From Streptomyces sp. NBC_00289 (GTDB lineage: Bacteria; Actinomycetota; Actinomycetes; Streptomycetales; Streptomycetaceae), in the NCBI RefSeq assembly GCF_041435115.1, contig NZ_CP108046.1:1922001-1986000 (forward strand): DNA of 64,000 nucleotides, given 5' to 3'. A model generated the notes under the pieces. It was not told the DNA's origin. It ran no database searches and saw only the letters and a program-made list of their open reading frames with translations. Numbering within the stretch: the stretch's first letter is position 1; every line of letters begins with the position of its first letter. This document shows positions 17,634 to 25,969 of the stretch, piece after piece. The position numbers and the translations under genes are program-made.

Positions 17634-18425
17634 CTCGGGCAGCCGGGTGCCGGCGCCGCCCCGGGCCGCGTTCACCTGAGGCTGGGTCAGGAAGAGGGCG
17701 CCGGTCAGGTCGGCGTCCGTGAGGTCGGCGTCGCGCAGGTCGGCGCCGATCAGGTCCGCTCCCCGCAGGTCCGCGCCCCGCAGATCGGCGGCGATGAGGT
17801 AGGCGCCGCGCAGGCTCGCACCGCGCAGGTCGGCGCCTTCGAGCCGGGCTCCCATCAGATCGGCGCCCCGGCGGTCCTTGCGGCGGCCGCGCGTTCCGGC
17901 CCGGGCCAGCTCGCTGGTCCTCAGCAGCAGCTCGTTGACCTCCTGCCGGTGTGCGCCGATGTCCAGCGCGACCAGTTCCTCCGGGGTTCCGCGGGTGAGC
18001 CGCTCCGTCTTCTCCAGGGCCCGCCGCAGATCGGCGTGGACCGGGCGGGCCGCGGACAGGGTGAGCGCCTCGGTGAGGTACCAGAGCAGCTCGTGCAGAT
18101 GGCGGACGGCCGGGAACACCTCGGACATGCGGCGGACCTGTCCGGGCGGGCCCGTGCGCCAGTCCTGCCCGCCGAAGGTGACCTGCGAGACCTTCTGTCC
18201 GGCACCGAAGCAGTCGTAGACCGTGCAACCGCCGAAGCCCTTCTGCCGCAGCTTCGTGTGGATGCCGCACCGGTGGTCGCCCTGGAGGTTCCGGCAGGGC
18301 GTGCCGGCCGGTTTGCCGATCGCGAAGTCGGCCGAGGCGGCGAAGGGCAGGGCGACACAGCACAGGCCGAAGCACTGCTCGCAGTCGCCGCGCAGAGCGG
18401 TCCGGTCGGTCGTGTCGTCTCGCAT
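17601..18425 (-). CDS. Cys-rich domain fused to pentapeptide-repeat protein
   Basis: 274 residues from ATG 18425 (weak ribosome site; a GTG at 18449 is possible). The N-terminus has Cys15, 18, 22, 23, 44, 53, 67 and 72, the first four as CEQCFGLCC, suggesting a metal- or Fe-S-binding module. The middle is helical. Residues about 190-250 form A(D/N)LxG pentapeptide repeats ([24 protein letters not shown]...), a right-handed beta-helix. Pentapeptide proteins can mimic DNA; this combined architecture has no function I can assign. Confidence 0.87.
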   Translation of the reverse strand: MRDDTTDRTALRGDCEQCFGLCCVALPFAASADFAIGKPAGTPCRNLQGDHRCGIHTKLRQKGFGGCTVYDCFGAGQKVSQVTFGGQDWRTGPPGQVRRMSEVFPAVRHLHELLWYLTEALTLSAARPVHADLRRALEKTERLTRGTPEELVALDIGAHRQEVNELLLRTSELARAGTRGRRKDRRGADLMGARLEGADLRGASLRGAYLIAADLRGADLRGADLIGADLRDADLTDADLTGALFLTQPQVNAARGGAGTRLPESVTRPAHWTP

Positions 18426-18484
18426 GACGCTCAGCCTACTGACCTGCACGCGGCGGAGATCCCGCCGCCGCGTGCGCGCGTTCG

Positions 18485-18521
18485 CCTCCGGGACCGGGGT
18501 GGGGCGGCCCGGTCCCGGAGG
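18485..18521 (-). terminator. Strong hairpin after the lipoprotein gene
   Basis: CCTCCGGGACCGG (18485-18497) pairs perfectly with CCGGTCCCGGAGG (18509-18521). It begins one base after the lipoprotein stop on the minus strand, so it is probably its terminator. Confidence 0.75.
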
Positions 18522-19160
18522 TCAGTACCGCTGTGCCTTGGCCAGTTTCGGGGTCAGCACCGGCTCGGCGGGCTTGCGGCTGATGGCGAGCGGCTGGGCC
18601 TGGTCGCCGGGCGCGAGGTCCTCGGCGCCGACGTACCGGGTCTCCACCACCTTGCCGGACGAGTCGAGGAAGTCGACCTGCACGGCGTACGACGCCGTCT
18701 TGTCGGTCTTGTTGGTGATGGTGACGAGAACCGCGAGCAGTCCGCCGGTCCCGGACCGCGGTTTGCCGGTCATGGCGACCTCGGACATCGCGTTGCCCTG
18801 CCCGTCGACCTTCTTGAGCTCGGTCTCGGCCGCCTTGTTGGCGCGGGCCGCCTCGGCCGACACCGATGCCTCGAAGGAGGACGCGGCGGCCGAGGCGGAG
18901 GAGGCGGCCGCCGAGGCCGAGGCACGCGCCGACGCGACGGCCGAGGACGCCAGCGACTTCAGGGGCGTGGGCGGCGAACCGGAGAAGGAGGCCGTGTCGG
19001 GAGCGGACGGCCGCGTGGTGGTCGGCGTGCCGCCGCCGCCGTCGTCCGTGCTGCACGACACCAGCGCCAGCGAGCCCGCCACGGCGGCCATGGCCAGTGC
19101 CGCGGCGACGACCCGGGGCCGGCCCGCGCGTCCCGTCGGGTGGGGTGACGGCTGGTTCAT
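18522..19160 (-). CDS. Lipoprotein with Ala/Ser coiled segment
   Basis: 212 residues. Basic N-terminus, hydrophobic core and lipobox ALVS-C36 indicate a lipoprotein anchored outside the membrane. Residues about 65-105 are almost all Ala, Ser and Val and should be an extended helix. The C-terminal domain (about 120-200: LLAVLVTITNKTDKTASYAVQVDFLDSSGKVVET) has the beta-sandwich look of FxLYD-type secreted domains. No partner or ligand is evident. The gene stands alone, with a strong terminator. Confidence 0.8.
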   Translation of the reverse strand: MNQPSPHPTGRAGRPRVVAAALAMAAVAGSLALVSCSTDDGGGGTPTTTRPSAPDTASFSGSPPTPLKSLASSAVASARASASAAASSASAAASSFEASVSAEAARANKAAETELKKVDGQGNAMSEVAMTGKPRSGTGGLLAVLVTITNKTDKTASYAVQVDFLDSSGKVVETRYVGAEDLAPGDQAQPLAISRKPAEPVLTPKLAKAQRY

Positions 19161-19269
19161 CGGTGACGTCCCCTGTCTCCTGCACCGGCATATAGACGAA
19201 ATGAACCATATGCCGGGAAAGGGGGCAGGGCATGTCGGCCCGGGTCGCGGGGCCGGCCGGGGGGCGGTC

Positions 19270-20583
19270 TCAGGCCTCGTCGCGGGTCAGGGCCAGCAGC
19301 CGGTCGAGGACACGGGGGCCGCCGGCCCGTACGCCGTCGTGTTCGAACTCGTCCGTCACCCAGGTGCGCAGACCGCGGACCGCTCGGGCGGTCTCCAGGG
19401 AGTGCCCGGCGTCGACGTACATGTCGTCGTGGTAGACGGCCGCCGCGACCGGCACCTCGTTGGCGGCCAGGCGCTCGCGGTCGTAGAGGGGCCGCCAGTC
19501 GGTGCGGGCGGCGAGCAGCTCCGCGGTCTCCCGCAGCGGGCGCAGGGCCGGATCGCAGTCGAACATCCACGGGTGGACCGACTCGCCGGTGAACAGCAGC
19601 GGTCCGTCGCCCGCGAGGGCCTTGGCCGCGTCGAACTGCGGGAACTCGGCGCGGACGCGTTCGGCCGACCAGGCGGTGGGACGCTCGTCCTGGCCGTAGA
19701 CCGCCTCGTGCACGAGGGCGTACAGCGGGTGGCCCGCGTACGACAGGAGGCCCTGGACCTCTTCCTGGAACGCGTCGGACAGCGCGGATCCCCCCGGGGT
19801 GCGGACGAAGGCGTGTTCCAGCAGGTGGTGCAGGCGGTGGCTGCCCTCGCCGCCGCCCAGGAGGATGCCCAGGGACTGGAAGGCCTCGGCGGTGAGGCGG
19901 TAGCCGTTCGGCAGCACCGGCTCGTGGTGCAGCAGGTGCTCGGCGATCCGCCGCGCGCGTTCGACGTCCTGCGGGTACCGCGCGTAGTGCGCGGCGACCT
20001 TGCGTTCGATGCGCGGGAAGGCGGCCCGGTAGACGTCGTCGGCATGCGCGTCGAGCGAGGGCAGGCCGCCGGTGACGACGGCGGCGGCGAGGCCCTCCGG
20101 GGCGGCGGACAGGTAGTGCACCGTGCAGAAGCCGCCGAAGCTCTGGCCGAGGACGGTCCAGGGCGCACCGCCGGTGACCTGGGCGCGGATCGTCTCGCAG
20201 TCCCGGACGATCGCGTCGGCGCGGAAGTGGGCCAGGTAGTCGGCCTGTTCGGCGGGGCCGCCGCGCAGCGGGAGGGTCTGCCGGTTGGCGGGCGTGGAGT
20301 GACCGGTGCCGCGCTGGTCCAGGAGCAGGACGCGGTACTCGTCGAGGGCGCGGTCGAGCCAGGACTGCCTGCCGACGAAGCGGTTGGCGCCGAAGCCGGG
20401 GCCGCCCTGGAGGTACACCAGCCACGGGAGGTCCGGGCCGCGGCCCTGGCGTGCCTTGTCGCTCGCGACGACCTCACGGCCGTAGAGCTCGATCGTCTCG
20501 CCCGCCGGGTCGTCGTGGTCGAGGGGGACGGTGAAGCGGCGGTCGGTGAGGACGACGCCGGGCTGGCGATAGGTGAGACTCAA
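19270..20583 (-). CDS. Alpha/beta hydrolase, proline iminopeptidase-like
   Basis: 437 residues. The frame runs much further 5', but TTG 20583 has AGGAG five bases upstream and gives the expected N-terminus (MSLTYRQPGVVLTDRRFTVPLDH). Motifs: oxyanion HGG-like LQGGPG, DQRGTGHS, and nucleophile elbow GQSFGG, as in prolyl aminopeptidases (S33). A His in DAGHSLETAR completes the triad. It probably removes N-terminal Pro or another residue from peptides in the cytoplasm. It lies 101 bp after the rhamnose regulator on the same strand. Confidence 0.87.
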   Translation of the reverse strand: MSLTYRQPGVVLTDRRFTVPLDHDDPAGETIELYGREVVASDKARQGRGPDLPWLVYLQGGPGFGANRFVGRQSWLDRALDEYRVLLLDQRGTGHSTPANRQTLPLRGGPAEQADYLAHFRADAIVRDCETIRAQVTGGAPWTVLGQSFGGFCTVHYLSAAPEGLAAAVVTGGLPSLDAHADDVYRAAFPRIERKVAAHYARYPQDVERARRIAEHLLHHEPVLPNGYRLTAEAFQSLGILLGGGEGSHRLHHLLEHAFVRTPGGSALSDAFQEEVQGLLSYAGHPLYALVHEAVYGQDERPTAWSAERVRAEFPQFDAAKALAGDGPLLFTGESVHPWMFDCDPALRPLRETAELLAARTDWRPLYDRERLAANEVPVAAAVYHDDMYVDAGHSLETARAVRGLRTWVTDEFEHDGVRAGGPRVLDRLLALTRDEA

Positions 20584-20684
20584 CAGGGCTCCTGGGACGG
20601 ACGGATTGCTGGCCGCAGCCCAGTTCAGCACATGTTCGTCCGGTGGCCGACCCCCGGGATCATGAAATCTTACTGAACCTGCGG

Positions 20685-21716
20685 TCAGCGCGCCGACAGG
20701 CTGGAACGGCGCACCACGAGTTCGGGCTGGAGCACCACCCGGCGGTGCTCGTGCGCGCGCGGCCCGCTCTCCGCCTCCGTCTCCGTCTCCTCCAGCAGGA
20801 GTTCCGCGGCCAGGGCGCCCATGGTGACGGCGGGCTGCCGGACCGAGGTGAGGGGGACGGCCGCGGCGGCCGCGAACTCGATGTCGTCGTAGCCCACGAT
20901 CGCGAGGTCGTCGGGAACCTTGATCCCGGCCGCGTACATGGCCTGCAGGACGCCGAGGGCGAGCAGGTCGTTGGCGCAGAACACGGCGGTCGGACGGGCG
21001 GCGAGGCCCAGCAGCCGGGCTCCGGCGTCCCGGCCGGCGGCCACGTCGAGCCGCTCGGTGGGCAGTTCGCGCAGGGCGTCGGGGCCGAGGCCGGCCTCGG
21101 CGAGCGCGTTCAGGGCGCCGGTACGCCGGTCGCGCACCTGGTTGAAGCCGGGCGGTCCGCTGACGTACGCGATCGAGCGGTGCCCGGCATCGATCAGATG
21201 CCGTACGGCGAGGGCGCCGCCCGCCACGTCGTCGACGGACACCGAGCACTCGGTGGTGCCCTCGGCGACCCGGTCGACGAGGACGAAGGGGATGTTGTGG
21301 CGCCGGAACGACTCGATGTTGCGGCCGGTGGCGTCGGCGGGGGTGAGCAGCACACCGCGGACCCGCTGCTCGGCGAAGAGCGACAGGTACTCGGCCTCCT
21401 CGCCCGGGCTCTGCGCGCTGTTGCAGACCATCACACCGAGGCCCGCGTCGCGCGCGGCCCGCTCGGCACCGCGCGCCACGTCCACGAAGAAGGGGTTGCC
21501 CATGTCGAGGACGAGCAGCCCCATGATCCGGCTGCGGCCCGCGCGCAGTTGGCGCGCGGACTCGCTGCGGACGTAGCCGAGGCGGTCTATCGCGGACAGC
21601 ACCCGCGCCCGGGTCTCGGTGGCGACCGCGTCCGGACGGTTGATCACGTTCGAGACCGTGCCGACGGAGACTCCGGCGACGCGGGCGACGTCCTTGATAC
21701 CCACCGACTGAGCCAT
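20685..21716 (-). CDS. rhaR: LacI-family regulator of the rhamnose cluster
   Basis: 343 residues. The N-terminal HTH (IKDVARVAGVSVGTVSNVIN, residues 7-26) and hinge are classical LacI. The effector domain resembles ribose/rhamnose-binding proteins, ending in CANDLLALGVLQAM and VGYDDIEFAAAAAVPLTSVRQP. It is the last gene of the minus-strand rhamnose set. It is the obvious candidate to bind the TGAA-(N4)-TTCA operators at 28561 and 28727 and release them with rhamnose or a derivative. The symbol is inferred from context. Confidence 0.88.
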   Translation of the reverse strand: MAQSVGIKDVARVAGVSVGTVSNVINRPDAVATETRARVLSAIDRLGYVRSESARQLRAGRSRIMGLLVLDMGNPFFVDVARGAERAARDAGLGVMVCNSAQSPGEEAEYLSLFAEQRVRGVLLTPADATGRNIESFRRHNIPFVLVDRVAEGTTECSVSVDDVAGGALAVRHLIDAGHRSIAYVSGPPGFNQVRDRRTGALNALAEAGLGPDALRELPTERLDVAAGRDAGARLLGLAARPTAVFCANDLLALGVLQAMYAAGIKVPDDLAIVGYDDIEFAAAAAVPLTSVRQPAVTMGALAAELLLEETETEAESGPRAHEHRRVVLQPELVVRRSSLSAR

Positions 21717-21795
21717 CAGGCAGAAACCTCCGAGGCTGGTGAGGGGGGCAGGCAGGCGTTCACACTACCGGCATGCCGTCCCGCTCCGGCCCCCC

Positions 21796-23220
21796 TCACG
21801 CGGGCAGCCTGAAGTCGACGACGTGCAGGGCGGAGGGAGTCGTCCCGCTGGACTTCTCCTGGTACATCACGGACAGCACGCCGTCCTGGGCGATCCGCGT
21901 CTCGTCGATCACGACCTCACCGAAGGCGTTCAGGCCACTGCCGTCGTACAGCAGCTTCCAGTCCGTGTGTCCCGAGGACTTCGAGGCGCCCGCGATACGG
22001 CCGAACGGCAGAACCGCGTAGGCGTTGTCGTACCTGTCCAGGACCAGCTTGGTGCGCTGGCTGGAACCGAGCGCGATCGGTATCTCGGTCTTCTGCCAGC
22101 TGCCCGCGGAGGTCTTGCGCAGGTGGAAGGCGCGGCCGTTCGCGGTGCGGTCGGTGACGTAGTTCGTGGTGCACTGGCCGAACCGGCCGGGCACGTAACT
22201 GATGATCGCGTGCGGGAGGCCGGCGGAGTCGGTGAACTGGCTCTCCTGGTTCATCAGCGAGTGGTCGGGGTTGAGCGCGTCCACCACGAGTCCGCCGTCG
22301 GTGACCGCGACCCTGTCCGACCCGCCGGTGGTGCCGACCGCGGTGCCGGCGTTGTTGCGCCAGGTGCGGCCGCGGTCGTCGGAGTAGACGTAGCCGGTGT
22401 CGTGGTTGGTGATGCCGCCGCTGTTGCACATCACGGCGCCGTTCTGCTCGCGCCAGGTGAAGAAGGAGTGCAGCCGGCCGTTCCTGTCGTAGTCGATGCC
22501 GTGCAGGTACATGTTGCGGGCCGTGCTGGAGCCGTGCGAGCCGGCGTAGGTGCCGGTGGAGCTGCTCCACTCGCCGAGGTTCGTCCACGAGGTGCCGTCG
22601 TACTCGGCGAGGGCGTTGCGTCCGTTCCCGGAGATGCCGACGCGGTAGCTGAGCTGGAGCTTCCCCTCGGGCGTGGAGACGAACTGGGGGTAGGTGAACT
22701 GCGAGGTGAGCGCCAGGCCGTCCAGGGTGGACTGCGGGGCGCCGAAACGGCTCGCGGTCCAGCTCAGTCCGGCGGGGTTGTCGAGGAGGCCGGCGACCGA
22801 CTTGACGTAGGTGAAGCCGTCGCTGTGGGAGTCCATGTTGAGGTGCAGCCGGCCGTCGGTCTTCGACACACCCATGGAGATGACGTTGTGGGAGTCGCTC
22901 GACTTCAGGGTGTGGCCCACCTGGACGGTGGACCAGCTGCTTCCACCGAGCGCCCGGCGGCCGACGACGGCGTTCTTGTCGGCGGTGTACCAGACGGCGT
23001 ACTGGTAGCCCTTGTAGGTCAGCAGCCCGTTCTTCTGGAACGCGTTGTTGTTGACCAGGCCGTCGTAGGAGACGAAGAAGACGGCCTGGGCGTCGAGTCG
23101 CGTGCTGCCGGTCTGGGTGACGGACGGGCCGGGGTCGGCCGCCCGTGCGGTGCCGGCGGCGAGGGCGGGGGCGCCCACGGCACCGACGAGGGTGGCGGCC
23201 AGCAGCGTGCGTCGTCTCAT
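21796..23220 (-). CDS. Secreted BNR_4/ulvan-lyase-like beta-propeller
   Basis: 474 residues from ATG 23220 (GGAG nine bases upstream). The signal peptide MRRRTLLAATLVGAVGAPAL has a twin-arginine look and ends near AAGTARA-A. The rest is a BNR-repeat propeller. Residues 109-140 carry DSHN (His111), GRLHL (His126) and DSHSDGFTYVKS (His132), the pattern I associate with PL24-type ulvan lyases, which cut rhamnose-glucuronate links. Lying inside the rhamnose operon, it probably releases rhamnose-containing oligosaccharides outside the cell. Substrate and lyase chemistry are inferences. Confidence 0.72.
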   Translation of the reverse strand: MRRRTLLAATLVGAVGAPALAAGTARAADPGPSVTQTGSTRLDAQAVFFVSYDGLVNNNAFQKNGLLTYKGYQYAVWYTADKNAVVGRRALGGSSWSTVQVGHTLKSSDSHNVISMGVSKTDGRLHLNMDSHSDGFTYVKSVAGLLDNPAGLSWTASRFGAPQSTLDGLALTSQFTYPQFVSTPEGKLQLSYRVGISGNGRNALAEYDGTSWTNLGEWSSSTGTYAGSHGSSTARNMYLHGIDYDRNGRLHSFFTWREQNGAVMCNSGGITNHDTGYVYSDDRGRTWRNNAGTAVGTTGGSDRVAVTDGGLVVDALNPDHSLMNQESQFTDSAGLPHAIISYVPGRFGQCTTNYVTDRTANGRAFHLRKTSAGSWQKTEIPIALGSSQRTKLVLDRYDNAYAVLPFGRIAGASKSSGHTDWKLLYDGSGLNAFGEVVIDETRIAQDGVLSVMYQEKSSGTTPSALHVVDFRLPA

Positions 23221-23303
23221 CTCGGGGACTCCATTGTCGGGCGAGGCGGATCGGGCGAGGTGGTTCGGGCCGAGGGGGGCCGGCCCCGGGGAGGGGCCGT
23301 ACG

Positions 23304-23624
23304 TCAGGCGAGGTGGAAGACCTCGGTGAGCGGTTTCATCGCCTCGTCGGGGCGGGTGCCGTCGAGGGACTCGAAGAAGGGGGCCATGTCGGCCTGCCAG
23401 CGGGCGTTGACCTCGGTGGCCTCCATGCCGGCCAGGGCGGCCTGGAAGTCCTCGGTCTCCAGATAGCCGACGAGCAGGCCGTCGTCGCGCAGGAAGAGGG
23501 AGTAGTTGTGCCAGCCGGTGGCCGAGAGCGCTGCGAGCATCTCGGGCCACACGGCGGCATGGCGTTCGCGGTACTCGGCGAGCCGGCTCTGGCGGACCTT
23601 GAGCAGGAAACAGACGCGCTGCAT
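23304..23624 (-). CDS. rhaM: L-rhamnose mutarotase
   Basis: 106 residues from ATG 23624, preceded by GGAGGAG; the frame reads on upstream into the palindromic element. It matches the RhaM/YiiL family in length and sequence (MQRVCFLLKVRQSRLAEYRERH; LVGYLETEDFQAAL; ARWQADMAPFFE). It interconverts alpha and beta anomers of L-rhamnose, supplying the form used by the isomerase. It is followed by the BNR gene 83 bp on. Confidence 0.95.
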   Translation of the reverse strand: MQRVCFLLKVRQSRLAEYRERHAAVWPEMLAALSATGWHNYSLFLRDDGLLVGYLETEDFQAALAGMEATEVNARWQADMAPFFESLDGTRPDEAMKPLTEVFHLA

Positions 23625-23655
23625 GAAGTACCGCTCCTCCGGAATGACGTGGTGA

Positions 23656-23824
23656 CTAGTGCCCCAACAGGCAACGTTCGCCCCGTCGCGACGCCCAGCA
23701 CGCACTCTCGCCGCACCGGCCGAAAGCCCCAGTACATCCAGTACGAGGACTTCCGGCCGGCACACCGAGAGCACGCACCGGACGCCGCTCCTTGACGGGC
23801 AAACGTTGCCTGCCGCGGCACTAG
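23656..23824. repeat. 169-bp long imperfect palindrome (MITE-like)
   Basis: The element opens CTAGTGCCCCAACAGGCAAC and closes TTGCCTGCCGCGGCACTAG, and nearly its full length folds back on itself. Further paired segments are GCACTCTCGCCGCACCGGCC with GGCCGGCACACCGAGAGC, and a GTAC-atcca-GTAC tip. TA dinucleotides sit at both ends, as a TA target duplication would. It fills the gap between the rhamnose-binding protein and rhaM, and its right end supplies the TAG stop of the former. No ORF is inside. Confidence 0.85.
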
Positions 23825-24903
23825 AAGTTGAACTGGTCGATGTTCTTGGCGTTGAAGACGGTCGGCTTGCCGAGGCTGATCACACCGTCCTTGCCGATGG
23901 TGTACGAACCCATGGCACCGGCCTTGAAGGTCTCGCCCTCCTTGCCGGTGATCTGCCCGGAGGCCATCGCCACGGCCGTACGCGCGGCCAGCTCGCCGAG
24001 CTTCGCCGGGTCCCACAGCTCGAAGCCCTCGACGGTGCCGTTCTTGACGTACTTGCGCATGTCGTTGGGGGTGCCGAGGCCGGTCAACTTGACCTTGCCC
24101 TTGTACTTGGAGCCCGACAGGTACTGGGCGGCGGCCTTGATGCCGACGGTGGTCGGGGAGATGATCCCCTTCAGGTTCGGGTGCTCCTGGAGCAGGCCCT
24201 GGGTCTGCTGGAAGGACTGCTGGGCGTCGTCGTTGCCGTAGGCGACCTTGACCAGCTTCATGTCCTTGTACTTGGGGTCGGTCAGCTCGTCCTTCATGAA
24301 GTCGATCCAGGTGTTCTGGTTCGTCGCGGTCTGCGCGGCGGACAGGATCGCGATCTCGCCCTTGTAGCCGATCTGTTCGGCGAGCAGCTGCACCTCGGTA
24401 CGGCCCAGGTCCTCCGCGCTGGCCTGCGAGACGAAGGCGTTGCGGCACTCGGGCTTGGTGTCGGAGTCGTAGGTGACGACCTTGATCTTGTTCGTCATGG
24501 CCTGCTTGAGCGCGGTGCACAGGGCGCCCGGGTCCTGCGCGGAGACGGCCATCGCGTCGACCTGCTGCTGGGTGAGCGTGTTGACGTAGCTCACCTGGCC
24601 CGAGGTGTCCGTGGCGTTGCTGGTGCCGACCTCCTTGTACGTCGAACCCAGCTCCGTCAGGGCCTTCTCGCCGCCCTTGTCGGCGGAGGTGAAGTACGGG
24701 TTGTTGACCGCCTTGGGCAGGAAGCCGACGGTCAGGCCCTTCTTGAGGGCCGCGTTCGGGTCCGCCTTGCCGGCCGTGGCGGCCGAGCCGCTGTCGTCCT
24801 TGACGTCGTTCTTGGTGGTGCCGCCGCAGGCCGTGGCGGCCAGGGCGAAGGAGGTGACGGCCACGAGGGCCGCACAGGCACGGCGAACGGATGACTTGCG
24901 CAT
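23821..24903 (-). CDS. rhaS: Rhamnose ABC transporter substrate-binding lipoprotein
   Basis: 360 residues. Lipobox LAATA-C26 follows a basic, hydrophobic signal. The mature protein is a periplasmic-binding-protein type 1 fold (GLTVGFLPKAVNNPYFTSADKGGEKAL; DAMAVSAQDPGALCTAL; GIISPTTVGIKAAAQYL), matching the RhaS family. It captures L-rhamnose for the adjacent permeases and ATPase. Start ATG 24903. The TAG stop lies in the palindromic element, so its C-terminal codon context may have been set by that insertion. Confidence 0.93.
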   Translation of the reverse strand: MRKSSVRRACAALVAVTSFALAATACGGTTKNDVKDDSGSAATAGKADPNAALKKGLTVGFLPKAVNNPYFTSADKGGEKALTELGSTYKEVGTSNATDTSGQVSYVNTLTQQQVDAMAVSAQDPGALCTALKQAMTNKIKVVTYDSDTKPECRNAFVSQASAEDLGRTEVQLLAEQIGYKGEIAILSAAQTATNQNTWIDFMKDELTDPKYKDMKLVKVAYGNDDAQQSFQQTQGLLQEHPNLKGIISPTTVGIKAAAQYLSGSKYKGKVKLTGLGTPNDMRKYVKNGTVEGFELWDPAKLGELAARTAVAMASGQITGKEGETFKAGAMGSYTIGKDGVISLGKPTVFNAKNIDQFNF

Positions 24904-24937
24904 GGCGAGGATTCCTTTACGAAGATGAGCGGAGCGG

Positions 24938-25969
24938 TTACGAGGTCGGGGCGGGCGCTTTCGAGACCGGCGCCGAGGCGGCTCTGCGCCCCGCCCTCGC
25001 GATGGCGACCTGCCGTGCCACCCGGGGGCCGAGCACGGAGAGGACGAGCAGAACGCCGGTGACGACGATCTGCGACTGGGCGGAGACATCCTGGAGGCTC
25101 ATCACGTTCTGCAGCGCGCCGAGGAGGAAGACTCCCGCGATCGCGCCGCCCAGCGTGCCCTTGCCGCCGTCGAAGTCGATGCCGCCGAGCAGGACGGCCG
25201 CGACGACGGAGAGTTCGAGTCCGGTGGCGTTGTCGTAGCGGGCGCTGGCGTAGTGCAGCGCCCAGAAGACGCCGGTCAGGGAGGCCATGAAGCCGGTGGC
25301 GACGAACAGGATCAGCTTCTGCCGCTTGACCCGGATCCCGGCGAACCGCGCGGCCTCCTCACTGGCGCCGATCGCGAACGCCGAGCGCCCGAACGGGGTG
25401 AGGTGCAGGACGACCACGGCGATCGTGAGCAGGACGAGGAAGGGCAGGAACGCCTGGGGGACGAAGGTGTCCCCGACGCGGCCGGCCGCGAAGTCCAGGT
25501 ACTGGGTGGGGAAGTCGGTGACCGCGTCCGAGCCGAGGATGATCTGGGCGATGCCCCGGTAGGCGGCGAGCGTGCCGATGGTGACGGCGAGGGACGGCAG
25601 TCCGAGCCGGGTCACCAGCAGGCCGTTGACCAGCCCGCACACCACCCCGAGGAGCAGGCAGATCGGGATGATCGTCTCGATCGTCATGCCCTGGTTCCAC
25701 AGGGCGCCCATGACCGCCCCCGAAAGGCCGGCCGTGGAGGCGACCGACAGGTCGATCTCGCCGGCCACCACGAGCAGGGTCATCGGCAGGGCGATCATGG
25801 CGATCGGCAGGGTGTTGCCGATGAGGAAGGACAGGTTGAGGGCGTTGCCGAAGCCGTCCACGAACCCGAAGGACAGCAGCAGGACGACGAGGAGGAGGGC
25901 GCCGACGGCGGAATCCCACCTTTTCAAGCCGGACCAGCGGACGGCGCGCGCGAGAGCGGAGTCAGCCAT
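24938..25969 (-). CDS. rhaQ: Rhamnose ABC transporter permease (second)
   Basis: 343 residues, BPD_transp_2 (ribose/xylose type) permease with eight to ten hydrophobic spans. The family motif is seen as LLVVAGEIDLSVASTAGLSG and the later GIRVKRQKLILFVATGFMASLTGVFWALHYAS. The C-terminal tail is basic and Ala-rich. It overlaps the preceding permease by 8 bp. The rhaP/rhaQ assignment between the two permeases follows the order in known rhamnose clusters and is tentative. Confidence 0.9.
   Translation of the reverse strand: MADSALARAVRWSGLKRWDSAVGALLLVVLLLSFGFVDGFGNALNLSFLIGNTLPIAMIALPMTLLVVAGEIDLSVASTAGLSGAVMGALWNQGMTIETIIPICLLLGVVCGLVNGLLVTRLGLPSLAVTIGTLAAYRGIAQIILGSDAVTDFPTQYLDFAAGRVGDTFVPQAFLPFLVLLTIAVVVLHLTPFGRSAFAIGASEEAARFAGIRVKRQKLILFVATGFMASLTGVFWALHYASARYDNATGLELSVVAAVLLGGIDFDGGKGTLGGAIAGVFLLGALQNVMSLQDVSAQSQIVVTGVLLVLSVLGPRVARQVAIARAGRRAASAPVSKAPAPTS

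Noticed and set aside
19270..21249. A 659-codon open frame extending the alpha/beta hydrolase upstream
   Set aside because: The 5' third is antisense to the LacI gene, Arg/Pro-rich and without a start site. TTG 20583 with AGGAG gives the normal hydrolase N-terminus.
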